Source: Fallopia convolvulus
Lineage: Eukaryota > Streptophyta > Magnoliopsida > Caryophyllales > Polygonaceae
Reading direction: 5' to 3'
Length of the DNA stretch: 64,000 nt
Assembly (NCBI GenBank): GCA_964016875.1
Contig: OZ024721.1
Coordinates: 39,986,210-40,050,209, forward strand
A program made the position numbers and the translations under genes. Shown one piece after another: positions 21,890 through 32,406 of the stretch. Numbering within the stretch: position 1 is the stretch's first letter; every line of letters starts with the position of its first letter. The notes beneath the pieces are model-generated. The model searched no databases. It was not told the DNA's origin and saw only the letters and a program-made list of their open reading frames with translations.

Positions 21890-22392
21890 TGTTGGGCCTC
21901 TTCGAAATCTGGCCCAAAAGGACATTGCCAGCCCAAGACAAATAAGCCCAAGTTGAGCGTTAGGGAGAAGAGTCAAAGAAGCAATCAAGGCATAGCGAGA
22001 ATCTCAGATTCCACGATCAACCTCTTCAACGACTACCTCATTCACACCAGTAGCGAGATTTCTGGGATACACCAAGCGTTTCACCAACGATTCAAATGGA
22101 GGAGACTATAAAATAGAGACGAGGCAGAGGAAGAGAGGGGATCGGATCTGACACTCAAAATCAATTGCTAAAAACTCACTTCATTCTTTCCCAGTCTTTC
22201 TATTCAAGAGTTCGTTTGTATCGACAAGATATTCATCTGCAATCGCAATAACAATACAAATATTACAATTTGCTTGCTCTTATTCTCTTTACTTGTTCTT
22301 ATTCTTTAAACTTCCATTTTACTTTACGCTTTACTTGTAGTTTGTAACGCGTTGTGATTGCTTCTTGGTTAGGATTCCCTCATCTTAGCAAG
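21890..22392 (+). repeat. 3' LTR of element A, left piece
   Basis: Follows a polypurine tract (GAGGGGGTAT just before 21890). Matches 5' LTR bases 1-503 and is interrupted by element G; the last five bases GCAAG are G's target duplication. Confidence 0.95.
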
Positions 22393-23124
22393 TGATGGTG
22401 CGCAAAATAACCGATAAATAATCAAGGGCAAGTTAGTGAATATAAGAAAGAAAAGTGTACACACCGCGTTGTGTGTACGCGTTCTAGCACAATTGAGTGG
22501 TCACGTAAAATTGCATGTAAGTGTGTACTCATGCAAAATACCCTTAGAGTACGTGACTTACCCATGTATAAAATGTATTTGGCTTTGAAATATAAAATAT
22601 GTATGCATAAGTCAAACTTGTGCTGGTTAATCACATGGGCTTTAGCCAAGTTGACAAAGTGAATGGGCCAGGCCCCAAATTCATTTACATGAATCGCCAA
22701 CACACAAGCAATTGGCAAACACCACTCCACTTAATTTGTCAAGCTTATATAATTAAGTCGATTAAAAAAGCCACTTGATTACCATCTTATGTATTTGGGA
22801 GCGTCCCACATCGAAGACTTCGTATAAACCAAGAGCTTCAAATCTTATAAATAGGGAAGTGGTATAATCAAGTAAAAGGTCGAAAATCCTCTCTGGCTCG
22901 AGAACTATCTCGTTTGCCAAAGCTCGACGTGTTTGATCTCCGAGTGAGATCGCGCTATAAACGGTATAAAGTATAAAGACTTTATTCATAAAGAGCACAA
23001 AAACAATCTGCTGAGGGGTGGGGAGGAGGAATAATCCACGTACGAAAACCGTTCGGTTGTACGAATCCCGAGAGTTAGTATTTTTATAATTCCGTTTATA
23101 GCGCGTTTATTTCGGGTTTCATCA
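22393..23124 (+). repeat. 5' LTR of element G
   Basis: 732 bp. A GTACACAC-CGCGTT-GTGTGTAC hairpin lies at 22457-22478. An snRNA-type upstream element and a TATA box are at 22803-22853. Confidence 0.95.
22803..22853 (+). promoter_or_regulatory. snRNA-type USE plus TATA in the 5' LTR of element G
   Basis: GTCCCACATCG (22803-22813) is an exact match to the plant snRNA upstream sequence element RTCCCACATCG. TATAAATA follows at 22846-22853, leaving 32 bp between. Plant Pol II-type snRNA promoters keep about 33-34 bp between these boxes, Pol III-type about 23-24 bp. The same pair with the same spacing is in the 3' LTR (25890-25940). Motif match and spacing are direct observations; use by the snRNA machinery is inference. 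Confidence 0.6.
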
Positions 23125-23125
23125 C

Positions 23126-23143
23126 TGGCGCCGTCTGTGGGAA
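23126..23143 (+). other. Primer-binding site of element G
   Basis: TGGCGCCGTCTGTGGGAA starts one base after the LTR. It differs from the tRNA-Lys-type site of A, D and E and from the tRNA-Asp type of F, so G was probably mobilised by a different family. I cannot name the primer tRNA with confidence. Confidence 0.75.
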
Positions 23144-23222
23144 TTGACTCTCCCTATCCGGCCTAACTCTCGGATAATCACGTAAGTGCGCCCTCTTCCC
23201 TCTTTAGTTAGCCCTGATCTCT

Positions 23223-23854
23223 GTGCGGCGCCACGGGGTTCGCCCCTGGCGTGCGCTGGCGAGGCCGCCATGTTCGTGCGGCGCCACGGGGTTCGCCCCT
23301 GGCGTGCGCTGGCGAGGCCGCCATGTTCGTGCGGCGCCACGGGGTTCGCCCCTGGCGTGCGCTGGCGAGGCCGCCATGTTCGTGCGGCGCCACGGGGTTC
23401 GCCCCTGGCGTGCGCTGGCGAGGCCGCCATGTTCGTGCGGCGCCACGGGGTTCGCCCCTGGCGTGCGCTGGCGAGGCCGCCATGTTCGTGCGGCGCCACG
23501 GGGTTCGCCCCTGGCGTGCGTTGGCGAGGCCGCCATGTTCGTGCGGCGCCACGGGGTTCGCCCCTGGCGTGCACTGGCGAGGCCGCCATGTTCGTGCGGC
23601 GCCATGGGATTCGCCCCTGGCGTGCGCTGGCGAGGCCGCCATGTTCGTGCGGCGCCACGGGGTTCGCCCCTGGCGTGCGCTGGCGAGGCCGCCATGTTCG
23701 TGCGGCGCCACGGGGTTCGCCCCTGGCGTGCGCTGGCGAGGCCGCCATGTTCGTGCGGCGCCACGGGGTTCGCCCCTGGCGTGCGCTGGCGAGGCCGCCA
23801 TGTTCGTGCGGCGCCACGGGGTTCGCCCCTGGCGTGCGCTGGCGAGGCCGCCAT
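23223..23854. repeat. Tandem repeat block 1, 53-bp unit, 12 copies
   Basis: The unit starts GTGCGGCGCCACGGGGTTCG and ends GGCCGCCATGTTC. It is very GC-rich and near identical across copies, with a few substitutions (copies near 23521, 23572, 23602). Because 53 is not a multiple of 3 and the unit lacks stops, all plus frames and two minus frames stay open; this explains long ORFs that are not genes. Confidence 0.95.
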
Positions 23855-23940
23855 CTCTGTGTGGTGCCTCAGAGTAGCAATCAAACCTCGTTTTACGCGG
23901 TACCGCCGAGCTTCCCGCTCGGGTGGCCGTCGAGCATTAA

Positions 23941-24238
23941 GTACGCTAATCCACCCCTCGTTTCCCGCTTGGGGTTGGAGATTCTCGGAAAGTGCGCTAA
24001 TCCACCCCTCGCTTCCCGCTTGGGGTTGGAGATTCTCGGAAAGTGCGCTAATCCACCCCTCGCTTCCCGCTTGGGGTTGGAGATTCTCGAAAAGTGCGCT
24101 AATCCACCCCTCGCTTCCCGCTTGGGGTTGGAGATTCTCGAAAAGTGCGCTAATCCACCCCTCGCTTCCCGCTTGGGGTTGGAGATTCTCGGAAAGTGCG
24201 CTAATCCACCCATTGCTTCCCGCTTGGGTTGGAAACTC
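23941..24238. repeat. Tandem repeat block 2, 51-bp unit, 6 copies
   Basis: Unit core GCTAATCCACCCCTCG, then CTTCCCGCTTGGGG, then TTGGAGATTCTCG, with copies starting at 23945 and every 51 bp to 24200. The last copy has diverged slightly. Confidence 0.95.
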
Positions 24239-24240
24239 TC

Positions 24241-24793
24241 TACGGACGAGGTCCAAACTCTCTATGGACGAGGTCCAGATTCTCTATGGACGAGGTCCAA
24301 ACTCTCTTCGGACGATGTCCAAACTCTCTTCGGACGAGGTCCAGACTCTCTATGGACGAGGTCCAGACTCTCTATGGAAAAGGTCCAGACTCTCTATGGA
24401 CGAGGTCCAGACTCTCTATGGACGAGGTCCAGACTCTCTAGGGACGAGGTCCAGACTCTTTATGGACGAGGTCCAGACTCTCTATGGACGAGGTCCAGAC
24501 TCTTTATGGACGAGGTCCAGATTCTCTTCGGACGAGGTCCAGACTCTCTTCGGACGAGGTCCAGACTCTCTATGGACGAGGTCCAGACTCTCTATGGACG
24601 AGGTCCAGACTCTCTTCGGACGAGGTCCAGACTCTCTTCGGACGAGGTCCAGACTCTCTTCGGACGAGGTCCAGATTCTCTTCGGACGAGGTCCAGACTC
24701 TCTTCGGACGAGGTCCAGATTCTCTTCAGACGAGGTCCAGATTCTCTATGGACGAGGTCCAGATTCTTTATGGACGAGGTCCAGATTCTCTAC
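24241..24793. repeat. Tandem repeat block 3, 22-bp unit, about 25 copies
   Basis: Unit GGACGAGGTCC plus an 11-bp tail (AGACTCTCTAT or AGACTCTCTTC), in exact 22-bp register from 24244 to 24794. Two interleaved tail variants, TAT and TTC, suggest amplification of small groups of units. Confidence 0.95.
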
Positions 24794-25289
24794 GGACGAG
24801 GTCCCAAATCTCGAAAAGCGTGCGCAACCCGAGCAAGGCTCGGGGTTGGCGACAACTCTCGTTGGGACGAGGTCCCAAATCTCGAAAAGCGTGCGCAACC
24901 CGAGCAAGGCTCGGGGTTGGCGACAACTCTCGTGGGGACGAGGTCCCAAATCTCGAAAAGCGTGCGCAACCCAAGCAAGGCTCGGGGTTGGCGACAACTC
25001 TCGTGGGGGCGAGGTCCCAAATCTCGAAAAGCGTGCGCAACCCGAGCAAGGCTCGGGGTTGGCGACAACTCTCGTGGGGACGAGGTCCCAAATCTCAAAA
25101 AGCGTGCGCAACCCGAGCAAGGCTCGGGGTTGGCGACAATTCTCGTGGGGACGAGGTCCCAAATCTCAAAAAGCGTGCGCAACCCGAGCAAGGCTCGGAG
25201 TTGGCGACAACTCTCGTGGGGACGAGGTCCCAAATCTCGAAAAACGTGTTCAACCCGAGCAAGGCTCGGGGTTGGCGACAACTCTCAAA
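24794..25289. repeat. Tandem repeat block 4, 71-bp unit, 7 copies
   Basis: Each unit begins with the block 3 core GGACGAGGTCC and continues CAAATCTCGAAAAGCGTGCG, then CAACCCGAGCAAGGCTCGGG, then TTGGCGACAACTCTCGTGG. Copies start at 24794, 24865, 24936, 25007, 25078, 25149 and 25220. The shared core shows that blocks 3 and 4 have a common origin. Confidence 0.95.
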
Positions 25290-25479
25290 GGACGAGGTCC
25301 TAACTCCCTAAGCGGACAAGGTCTGCTAACTATCTAAAGGGACGAGGTCCCAACTCTCGAAAACTGCGCGAACTCCACCTAATCTCGAGTGAGATCACGT
25401 CGCATAAAATCGATAAGTTGACACACCTGTTTGTTGTCTCGTTGCCCTCGTAGAACGAGGACACCGAGCCAAGGGGTTG
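25290..25479. other. Element G: end of interior and polypurine tract
   Basis: Two more diverged GGACGAGGTCC-type words (25290, 25341), then unique sequence, and AAGGGGTTG just before the 3' LTR as the likely polypurine tract. Confidence 0.6.
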
Positions 25480-26211
25480 TGATGGTGCGCAAAATAACCG
25501 ATAAATAATCAAGGGCAAATTAGTGAATATAAGAAAGAAAAGTGTACACACCGCGTTGTGTGTACGCGTTCTAGCACAATTGAGTGGTCACGTAAAATTG
25601 CATGCAAGTGTGTACTCATGCAAAATACCCTTAGAGTACGTGACTTACCCATGTATAAAATGTATTTGGCTTTGAAATATAAAATATGTATGCATAAGTC
25701 AAACTTGTGTTGGTTAATCACATGGGCTTTAGCCAAGTTGACAAAGTGAATGGGCCAGGCCCCAAATTCATTTACATGAATCGCCAACACACAAGCAATT
25801 GGCAAACACCAATCCACGTAATTTGTCAAGCTTATATAATTAAGCCGATTAAAAAAGCCACTTGATTACCATCTTATGTATTTGGGAGCGTCCCACATCG
25901 AAGACTTCGTATAAACCAAGAGCTTCAAATCTTATAAATAGGGAAGTGGTATAATCAAGTAAAAGGTCGAAAATCCTCTCTGGTTCGAGAACTATCTCGT
26001 TTGCCAAAGCTCGACGTGTTTGATCTCCAAGTGAGATCGCGCTATAAACGGTATAAAGTCTAAAGACTTTATTCGTAAAGAGCACAAAAACAATCGGCTG
26101 AGGGGTGGGGAGGAGGAATAATCCACGTACGAAAACCGTTCGGTTGTACGAATCCCGAGAGTTAGTATTTTTATAATCCCGTTTATAGCGCGTTTATTTC
26201 GGGTTTCATCA
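25480..26211 (+). repeat. 3' LTR of element G
   Basis: 732 bp, same length as the 5' LTR with about 12 substitutions and no visible indel. Contains GTCCCACATCG at 25890-25900 and TATAAATA at 25933-25940. Confidence 0.95.
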
Positions 26212-26249
26212 GCAGGTAACACGTTTGTGTGATTATACTGCCCAAAACA
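26212..26249 (+). repeat. 3' LTR of element A, right piece
   Basis: GCAGGTAACACG...CAAAACA matches the last 38 bp of the 5' LTR of A; its first five bases are the second copy of G's target duplication. Followed by GACGC, element A's duplication. Confidence 0.95.
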
Positions 26250-26254
26250 GACGC

Positions 26255-26443
26255 CACCCATATCCTTCCTGGTCGTCCATGGCAGTTTGACCGTCGCGTG
26301 CTTCACGATGCCTATTTTCACACTTACATGCTCAATTATCATGGTAAGCGCATGATGCTCTTACCAATGTCCCCTAGTGAGGCTATGCAAGATGAGGCCA
26401 AAAGGCAACAAGAAAAAGCTAGGGAGGCATTCACGGGGCTGTA
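26255..26443 (+). pseudogene. Element B protease, C-terminal part
   Basis: THILPGRPWQFDRRVLHDAY is the typical end of a gypsy protease (I-L-L-GRPWQ-FDR), then NYHGKRMMLLPMSPSEA and a Lys/Glu-rich linker, ending at a TAG (26441-26443). It continues the frame broken at 13163. Confidence 0.85.
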
Positions 26444-26929
26444 GGTGCCGAAACAAGAGCCTACGGGCATTTCTGAGGAGACCGACAATTCCAGGGGCAT
26501 TTCTGGGTCATTTGGACCAGATTTTGTCCCACATCCAAATTGGAAAAAGGAGCACCCAGAAAAAGTGCAAAAATCTGGTCGAACGCCGACAGACAACTCC
26601 CATGCGGGTCGTGGCGCTGCAAATTCGGGAAAAACGGTTCGTCCGCGTTCTAGGGGGTTTCCAACGACGCTTATAGGTCCAAAACCCCTAAAATCCAAGG
26701 GGCTACTTATGCTGAAAAAGTTGCCTCTGGAAAATCTAGGATGAAGGAGGATGCCGAGCCACCACTCTTGGGCATTTGCGCCAAGCGCCTCATGCTATGT
26801 CCGCGTCGTGACGTTGCTAAGTCGCTTGAGGGGATTTCTTCTAGTATCCTTTTATGTCTTTTAATTACTTTTTTTTTTTATAAGGATCACGTTCTCCCCC
26901 CTTGTATTTCCTCTCTTTTGTAGGATTAC
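26444..26929 (+). other. Element B spacer between protease and RT
   Basis: Broken frames with Arg/Lys/Pro-rich composition (EKVQKSGRTPTDNS, RKTPKIQGATY-like) and no domain I can name. It ends in a T-rich stretch and TTTTGTAG just before the RT frame; that 3'-splice-like look is probably chance. Confidence 0.4.
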
Positions 26930-27719
26930 AGTGATGTCATGCCCGATGAGCTCCCTGATGGGCTCTTGTCTATTCGTGGGATCGAGCATCGGATTGACTT
27001 GATTCCCAAGCGTCTCTACCGAACCGGGCTGAGTATAGGATGTCTCCTAAGGAGAATCAAGAGCTACACCACCAAGTCCAAGCTCTTTTGGACAAGAGGT
27101 TTGTTCGAGAGTCCCTTAGCCCTTGCCGAAGAAGGAGAGTTCTTGGAGGATGTGTGTGGATTGTCGCGCTATCAACCAAATTAACGCCAGGTACCGCCAT
27201 CCCATACCTCACTTGGACGACATGCTAGACGAGTAGCATGGTATCGTTCTATTCTCAAAGATCGACTTAAGAAGCAACTACCATCAAATTCGAATGCAAG
27301 AAGACGATGAATGAAAGATGGCATTTAAGACCAAGAACGATCTTTACGAGTGGCTTGTGATGCCTTCGAGCTCACGAACGCTCCCTCTACTTTCATCCGT
27401 TTGATGAACTATGTACTTAGGAAGTTTTTAGGCAAGTTCGTCGTCGTGTATTTTGACGACATTTTAGTTTACTCTCGGACTTTGCACTCTCATGCGGGAC
27501 ACCTTAGGTTGGTGTTAGATTGCCTCCACGAACATTGTTTATATGTAAATATGGTCAAGTGTATGTTTTTCACGAATACAACAAATTTTCTTGGTTTTGT
27601 CGTATCCAAGGATGGCTTGCGAGTGGATTTTGACAAAATCCGAGCCATTCGAGAGTGGCCAACTCCCACGACTCCACTATGGTTCGTTCCTTTTTAGGGC
27701 TTGTCGGGTTTCATAGGCG
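26930..27719 (+). pseudogene. Element B reverse transcriptase, cut by element C
   Basis: N-terminal RT motifs PDELPDGLLSIRGIEHRIDLIP and SPKENQELHHQVQALLDK appear in two frames. CVDCRAINQINARYRHP and FSKIDLRSNYHQIRM follow in a third, with stops near 27232 and 27313. From 27350 the frame ELTNAPSTFIRLMNYVLRKF runs into the catalytic VVYFDDILVYSRT (about 27445-27480) and the thumb NFLGFVVSKDGLRVD, ending GLVGFHRRF where element C was inserted. It is dead through at least five breaks, though the DD pair survives. Confidence 0.85.
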
Positions 27720-27724
27720 ATTTA

Positions 27725-28851
27725 TGACTCGGCTAAAGTCGTTGTTGCCAAGATCAAAAATAAATAACCCTATTCTACTAACTAGTATAGTAAGCAAGCA
27801 AGGGGTCGAACCCAAGAGAATCGGGATTCTGAACAATCAGCAATTAACAAGACGGGGGTTTTGGAATTTAGGCAAGCAAATAAATTCAAGTAATAAATCA
27901 ATTAAGGAAAAACAGAGTTCATTCAATCAATTCCACCTTTTTAATCATTCGATCATCAATTCATCCACTTTTCTATTAATTCCCAGGTTAATTCCAATCC
28001 TTATAAAAGATTTCCGCTTGTCCACGGTCCAAGTGAAATTATGATATGAACAAGAACGCTTAATTCAAATCATGCAAAATATTAAGGATAGAAGGATATT
28101 AATTCATGCAATCAAACTACGAGTCTCATGCATAAAATAACAATCAAATACTCTTTCTCAATTCTAGTCCACGGTCCTAGAAAAGAGTTGTTTCAAGGAT
28201 AAATAAGATTGCACAGACAACAATCAAACCAATCCAAACAGTAGAATATCAATCAAATTCAACAAGTTGCGCACCAAGAGAAATCAATTGATAATCATAA
28301 AATTAAGCACAAGAGTTTTGATATTAACCAAGGGATAGAAAAGTTATCAGAATCTCACGAATTACATAAAAAGGCTTCCTTGATTAAACAAACTCCAAGG
28401 GAAATTAGTTCTCCATAATAAAACTAAAAACTGGAATAATCTCTGAAAGTATGCTAGAATGTCTAACCGGAAAATACGAAACTAAACATAAATAGTCGAA
28501 AATAAACCTAAAACCTAAAAGATAAAATAATAATAAAAGATAGAATAAAACGAGATGAAAGCGGCGTTGAAACCCTCGATCCGCGAGCACGGTTTCAATC
28601 CTCGTCCGCGAATCTAGCTTGCCTCGCCCCCGGATTCTTCAATTCTTCCTCGGCACCACGGGCTCGGTTGGTTTTCGAGGGCGCGGATCTTGACTCTGTA
28701 GACCCTTCAACTCGAATTAGGACTTCTGTCTTCCAAATCTTCAACTGTAGGCTTTTGCTGATATTACAATTAAACACCCTAATCTAGCCTAAGACAGTCA
28801 GAAAATCCTAATAAAAATACAGAATTACGTTGTACTAATTCCAGCATATCA
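27725..28851 (-). repeat. 3' LTR of element C
   Basis: 1127 bp, a copy of 34218-35412 lacking a 68-bp segment around the GC-rich modules near 28590. In minus orientation it begins TGATATGCTGG. Confidence 0.93.
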
Positions 28852-29558
28852 AATTCCCCCATACATAGATCTTACTCGTCCTCGAGTAAGATCAAAATAA
28901 ATCTAACAATAAATCCTATCAAAGATCCACAGGAAGTAAACGAAAATATGAAAATCTAACTCTCAACTCACAACCCAGACCCATGTAGAGAAATAATGAG
29001 CAAAAGACATGAACGCTCAAATCACACACCTCACAGATACAAAATATAACACTCAAGCTCCAAAAAGTATAGAGCAACCTAGGATCTACCCAACATCTAA
29101 ATTGTAATCCCCAGACCCCAAAGTAGAATATGAATCCTAAACACTCTGATTTTACCACTCATTCTACTTAGGCGCCCTTTCGGGTTTTCACCTAATCACT
29201 CTTTTCATTTTTCATAGGTGTGCTCACAAATACTCACATCTCTCATAAACCTCATATTACCCCAACCTAATGCTGGTCTGGGTTACCTGCTTATTACCTG
29301 AGCTGCCCTTTCGGTTTTTAGCTCATCCTAGAATTTTTATGCCTTTTTTATATATTTTTATGGCTTTTTTTTATTATTATTTTTTTAAAACTGAATCAAA
29401 TGACAGAAATAGAATGCAACTGTACATATGATACAAATATAGCAGTGAATCCCTTCCCCCATACTTAAACCCTTCATTGTCCCCAATGAAGCTAAGAAAT
29501 AAAGAACAAAGTATAGAAGAAGGAATTAGAAGACTCACTGTTGATCAGGTGGAGGGAA

Positions 29559-30771
29559 TTATGGATACCCTGGCCACTGTGTCCGCCAGAAAAGAGTTGC
29601 CTGCCTCTGATGCTCATAAAATGCCTCCAATGATCGATCCATAGCATCCTGACGTACAGACAAAGCATCCTGAAGAACAGACAAATGTTGCATCCCACTC
29701 AACATACGCTCCTCAAAACTCATACCATCAGTCCAAGGTAAACTAGAGGAAGCAGAAGTAGAAGCAGAGGCAGTAGCTGCTGGGGGAGGTACACCCCAAC
29801 CAGCCGCACTCTGTGGAGCAGGAGCCCATCCAGATGGCTCAAAATAAAATCTAGCTTGAAATGCCTCAGCCTGCTCATCCCATCCTCCACCGTCATCCTC
29901 ATAATCATCTCCAACATCCTCTACAGAAGCGTCTACATCTGGCTGTAAATGAAATGAATATACAGTATCTCCATACTGTAAATATGCAGGTAAACGCAGA
30001 AAAGTTGTAGCAGGGTGCCCATGCAACCAAGTCCACCCTCCATCAACGGAACCTCTCAAGCAACTACCCCTCTCAAGCAACTACCCCTCAATCTGCTCTA
30101 TGGAAACAAATTTGGTGGCTAAGAGAGTAACCATCCAGCCAAACCTATCTGCCCACTCCTCGTCGGATACTTCTTAGCAGATGCAACAAATAATCCTAAC
30201 CAATCTGGGCACTGAGACGGAAAAGGGAACAAGCATCTAATAATCCTCATATCGCGTGCAGGAACCTTGTTCGGCTCTCCCTGTCCTAAAAATGCCATGG
30301 CTAGGACCTTGTGACACAGTCGTACACAAGGGTGGGGAATCTTACTGTTAGTCGCCCCAGAACGAGTGTTAAAAGGGGAGCTAGTAAGCGTATGCCAGAA
30401 ATCATAAATCTTAGCATCAGACAGTATACTCGTCCACCCATCAGTAGGTGGTGAAGTGATCCCAAAACTAAGATAAACCTCCTCACGGGTCAAACTACAT
30501 AATCTATCACATGCATGAAAGCTCAGGACCCCATCAGAAAAGCGGAAAGTGGACAGAAACTCAATAGTAAGGCCTCTATAGGTAGGCATAGATAGAGTAC
30601 TGAAACTACCTAAACCCCCAATCTCAAGCAATCGCTCTGTACACTCCCTAAATCCCAAGTCTATCAGTGTAGGGACATCAAAGAATTTAGTACTGACAAA
30701 CTCCCTTTCCTCATACTATCCCAGATCTCCCTCTGCCCCGCAGTCAAATTCTGTAAGCCATGATACTCCAT
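29559..30771 (-). pseudogene. Athila ORF1-like protein gene in element C
   Basis: On the minus strand MEYHGLQNLTAGQREIWDS starts at 30771. A frameshift near 30706 leads into the conserved core: FFDVPTLIDLGF, then SMPTYRGLTIEFLSTFRF, then LTREEVYLSFGI. This resembles the Athila ORF1 domain (Pfam PF03078 type), of unknown function in Athila elements. It continues through HPCVRLCHKVLAMAFLGQGE and GQIGLAGWL to a TAG at 30119-30121. After a 17-bp tandem duplication (about 30053-30086) the frame from 30080 goes on with an acidic Asp-rich stretch, an Ala/Ser run and a coiled-coil-like end (LSVLQDALSVRQDAMDRSL), stopping at 29559. The protein is disrupted by one frameshift and at least two stops. Confidence 0.6.
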
Positions 30772-31776
30772 ACTGAATAAAACAAAACAAATCTGAGCGA
30801 AAAGAGTTACCCGACTGCTGAACCGCGGCCTCGGACAGAACAGAAGACGGGGACTGAAAAACTCAAACCCGCGGGCACGGAACGTTTCCGCGGGCGCGGA
30901 CTGGGCTACGAAATCCGCGGGCTCGGAATGTTTTCGCGGGCGCGGAATCTGGATTTTTCCAGATCTGTTTCTCGCCGACAACAATGGCGACCAAACTCCT
31001 CAAATATCTTCACTTTCGGCTCAAACAACAACAGATCGAACCTCCAAACAACAATAATCAAACTCCAGAAACCAGATTTGAAGACTAACCGTTTAGATCT
31101 AGCCCGAAATTGCTCCAAAAACTCCAATCCAAGCAAATCGACCTCCAAATGTTGAAGATGACCAGGGTTGGACACGGACCGCGGGCTCGGATGGATTCCG
31201 AGGGAGCGGATTAGCCGGTGGGCGCGGATGATGAGATCGGTCGCGGGTGGTGGTGAAGGCTTGGTGGTTGTTTAGGGTGGATTAAGCTTTTGGTTTGTGG
31301 GTTTTTAGAATGGAGTTTTTGTGGGGTGATGTAAGGAGGAGGAAGACAAAGTTAGGTGGGGGTATTTTTGTATTATTTTTGGCTCAGGTTGGTATTGGTT
31401 CGGGCTTTTTCAAGGGTTTCACCCGAAAACCTTTTATTTCAGGGGTTTCACCTGAAAGCCTTTTATTTCGGGGGTTTCACCCGAAAACCTTTTATTTTTA
31501 TTTTATTATTTTAATTTTAAATTTTTTTATTTATTTGAAAAAAATGGAAATTAATTTTTTCGGGCCGATCCGCGAGCGCGGTTCGCAACCGCGGGCGCGG
31601 ATCGAGCCGTGGGCTCGGACTCGCCACGGGTCTGCTTCTTTTTGATGGAAAAAATTCTACCTTTAAGTTAGCCCGACAAAACCAAAACGAATACTAAAAC
31701 TAAAACTAAACCAAAAAGATAAAAATAAAAGAAAAGAAAAATTTACCTCGGGTTGCCTCCCGAGCAGCGCCTTTGT
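30772..31776 (-). other. Element C non-coding stretch with GC-rich modules
   Basis: This lies where RT and integrase would be expected, but no coding similarity is seen. It holds clusters of CCGCGGGCGCGG-type modules (30869-30950, 31173-31260, 31567-31620) and a threefold direct repeat built on GGGTTTCACCCGAAAACC near 31415-31490. Confidence 0.6.
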
Positions 31777-32404
31777 TTAACGTCGTTTGGCCCGACGTCT
31801 CTTATGCTCAGAATGGATCATCATCAATTTGGAACTGACCTTTTTCCCCTCATGTGCCATAGATAATAGACCCTTTGAAACATCAATTACGGCGCTCGCC
31901 GTCTTCATAAATGGACGACCCAACTGTAAAACTGGGTCATATCTCCCCTTACCGATCTCTAGGACATAAAAGTCCGTCTAAAAAATTAAGCCATCCACCT
32001 GCACTATGACATCTTCCACAAATCCTTTCGGATGCACGTTAGAGTGATCGGCTATTTCAATAGTAATATTGGAATCCTGTAATGGGCCTAGACCTAACCG
32101 CTCATATATGCTAAGTGGCATGACTTTAATAGATGCAAATAGATGAAGCATAGAATGCTCAATTTTGGCCTCACCAATTATAACGGGAACAGTAAACCTC
32201 CCTGGATCCCCATACTTCTTAGGCAATTGCCTTTGCAGCATGGAAGATACATTTTCAGTATTTTGAACAAGATTAACTTTTGTAACCTTCTCTTTTTCTT
32301 TTTGTTTCCTCTTTATAGTACATAATTCTTTCATAAATTTAGCAAAACGAGGACTACTTTGAACAAGTTTAAGTAAAGGGACATTTACCTCAAACTTGGA
32401 GAAG
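31777..32404 (-). pseudogene. Element C protease remnant
   Basis: Minus strand: FSKFEVNVPLL ... KELCTIKRKQKEK ... LPKKYGDPGRFTVPVIIGE ... MLHLFASIKVMPLSIYERLGLG ... IEIADHSNVHPKGFVEDVIVQV. This matches the Athila protease block, in which LDLGAS carries the catalytic Asp. Here the Asp is His and the Gly is Phe (HLFAS), so the enzyme is dead. It is joined to gag except for a TAA (32407-32409) and is broken again by a TAG at 31978, after which YVLEIGKGRYD and LGRPFMKTASAVIDV complete the domain. It then ends KALLGRQPEV with no RT following. Confidence 0.8.
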
Positions 32405-32406
32405 GT

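Larger units (their letters stand above)
22393..26211 (+). mobile_element. Element G: non-autonomous LTR retrotransposon made of tandem repeats
   Basis: Two 732-bp LTRs (22393-23124 and 25480-26211), starting TGATGG and ending CATCA, differ at about 12 positions by eye. The target duplication is GCAAG/GCAGG, one mismatch, within the 3' LTR of element A. A PBS follows the left LTR and a purine stretch (AAGGGGTTG) precedes the right one. The 2.36-kb interior has no gag, protease, RT, RNase H or integrase. It is four tandem-repeat blocks with periods of 53, 51, 22 and 71 bp. Its LTRs are larger than those of TRIMs and it lacks the conserved long interior of a LARD, so it does not fit a standard class neatly. 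Mobilisation must rely on proteins from another element. Confidence 0.95.
13164..26249 (+). mobile_element. Element A: Tat-type Ty3/gypsy retrotransposon
   Basis: Boundaries are a perfect 5-bp duplication, GACGC, at 13159-13163 and 26250-26254, with LTRs starting TGTTGGGCC and ending CAAAACA. The order is 5' LTR, tRNA-Lys-type PBS, gag, protease, RT, RNase H plus a second RNase H, integrase, an antisense ORF and a 3' LTR. The second RNase H and the antisense ORF are hallmarks of the Tat lineage. The 3' LTR was later split by element G. The coding region has many nonsense codons and the LTRs differ by about 5% by eye, so it is an old inactive copy. Without G it would be about 9.3 kb. Confidence 0.95.

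Noticed and set aside
22393..23124. Element G as a Cassandra-type TRIM with 5S-like LTRs
   Set aside because: LTRs are 732 bp, no 5S rRNA internal promoter is recognisable, and the interior is large and repetitive.
23204..24256. 350-aa minus-strand ORF
   Set aside because: Mirror of the 53-bp and 51-bp arrays; no start context or domain.
23223..25289. CRISPR-like regular repeats
   Set aside because: Units are head-to-tail tandem repeats without unique spacers, inside a plant LTR retrotransposon.
23186..25303. 705-aa plus-strand ORF as a protein gene
   Set aside because: It runs through four unrelated tandem arrays and equally long frames exist in another plus frame; openness follows from repeat units without stops.
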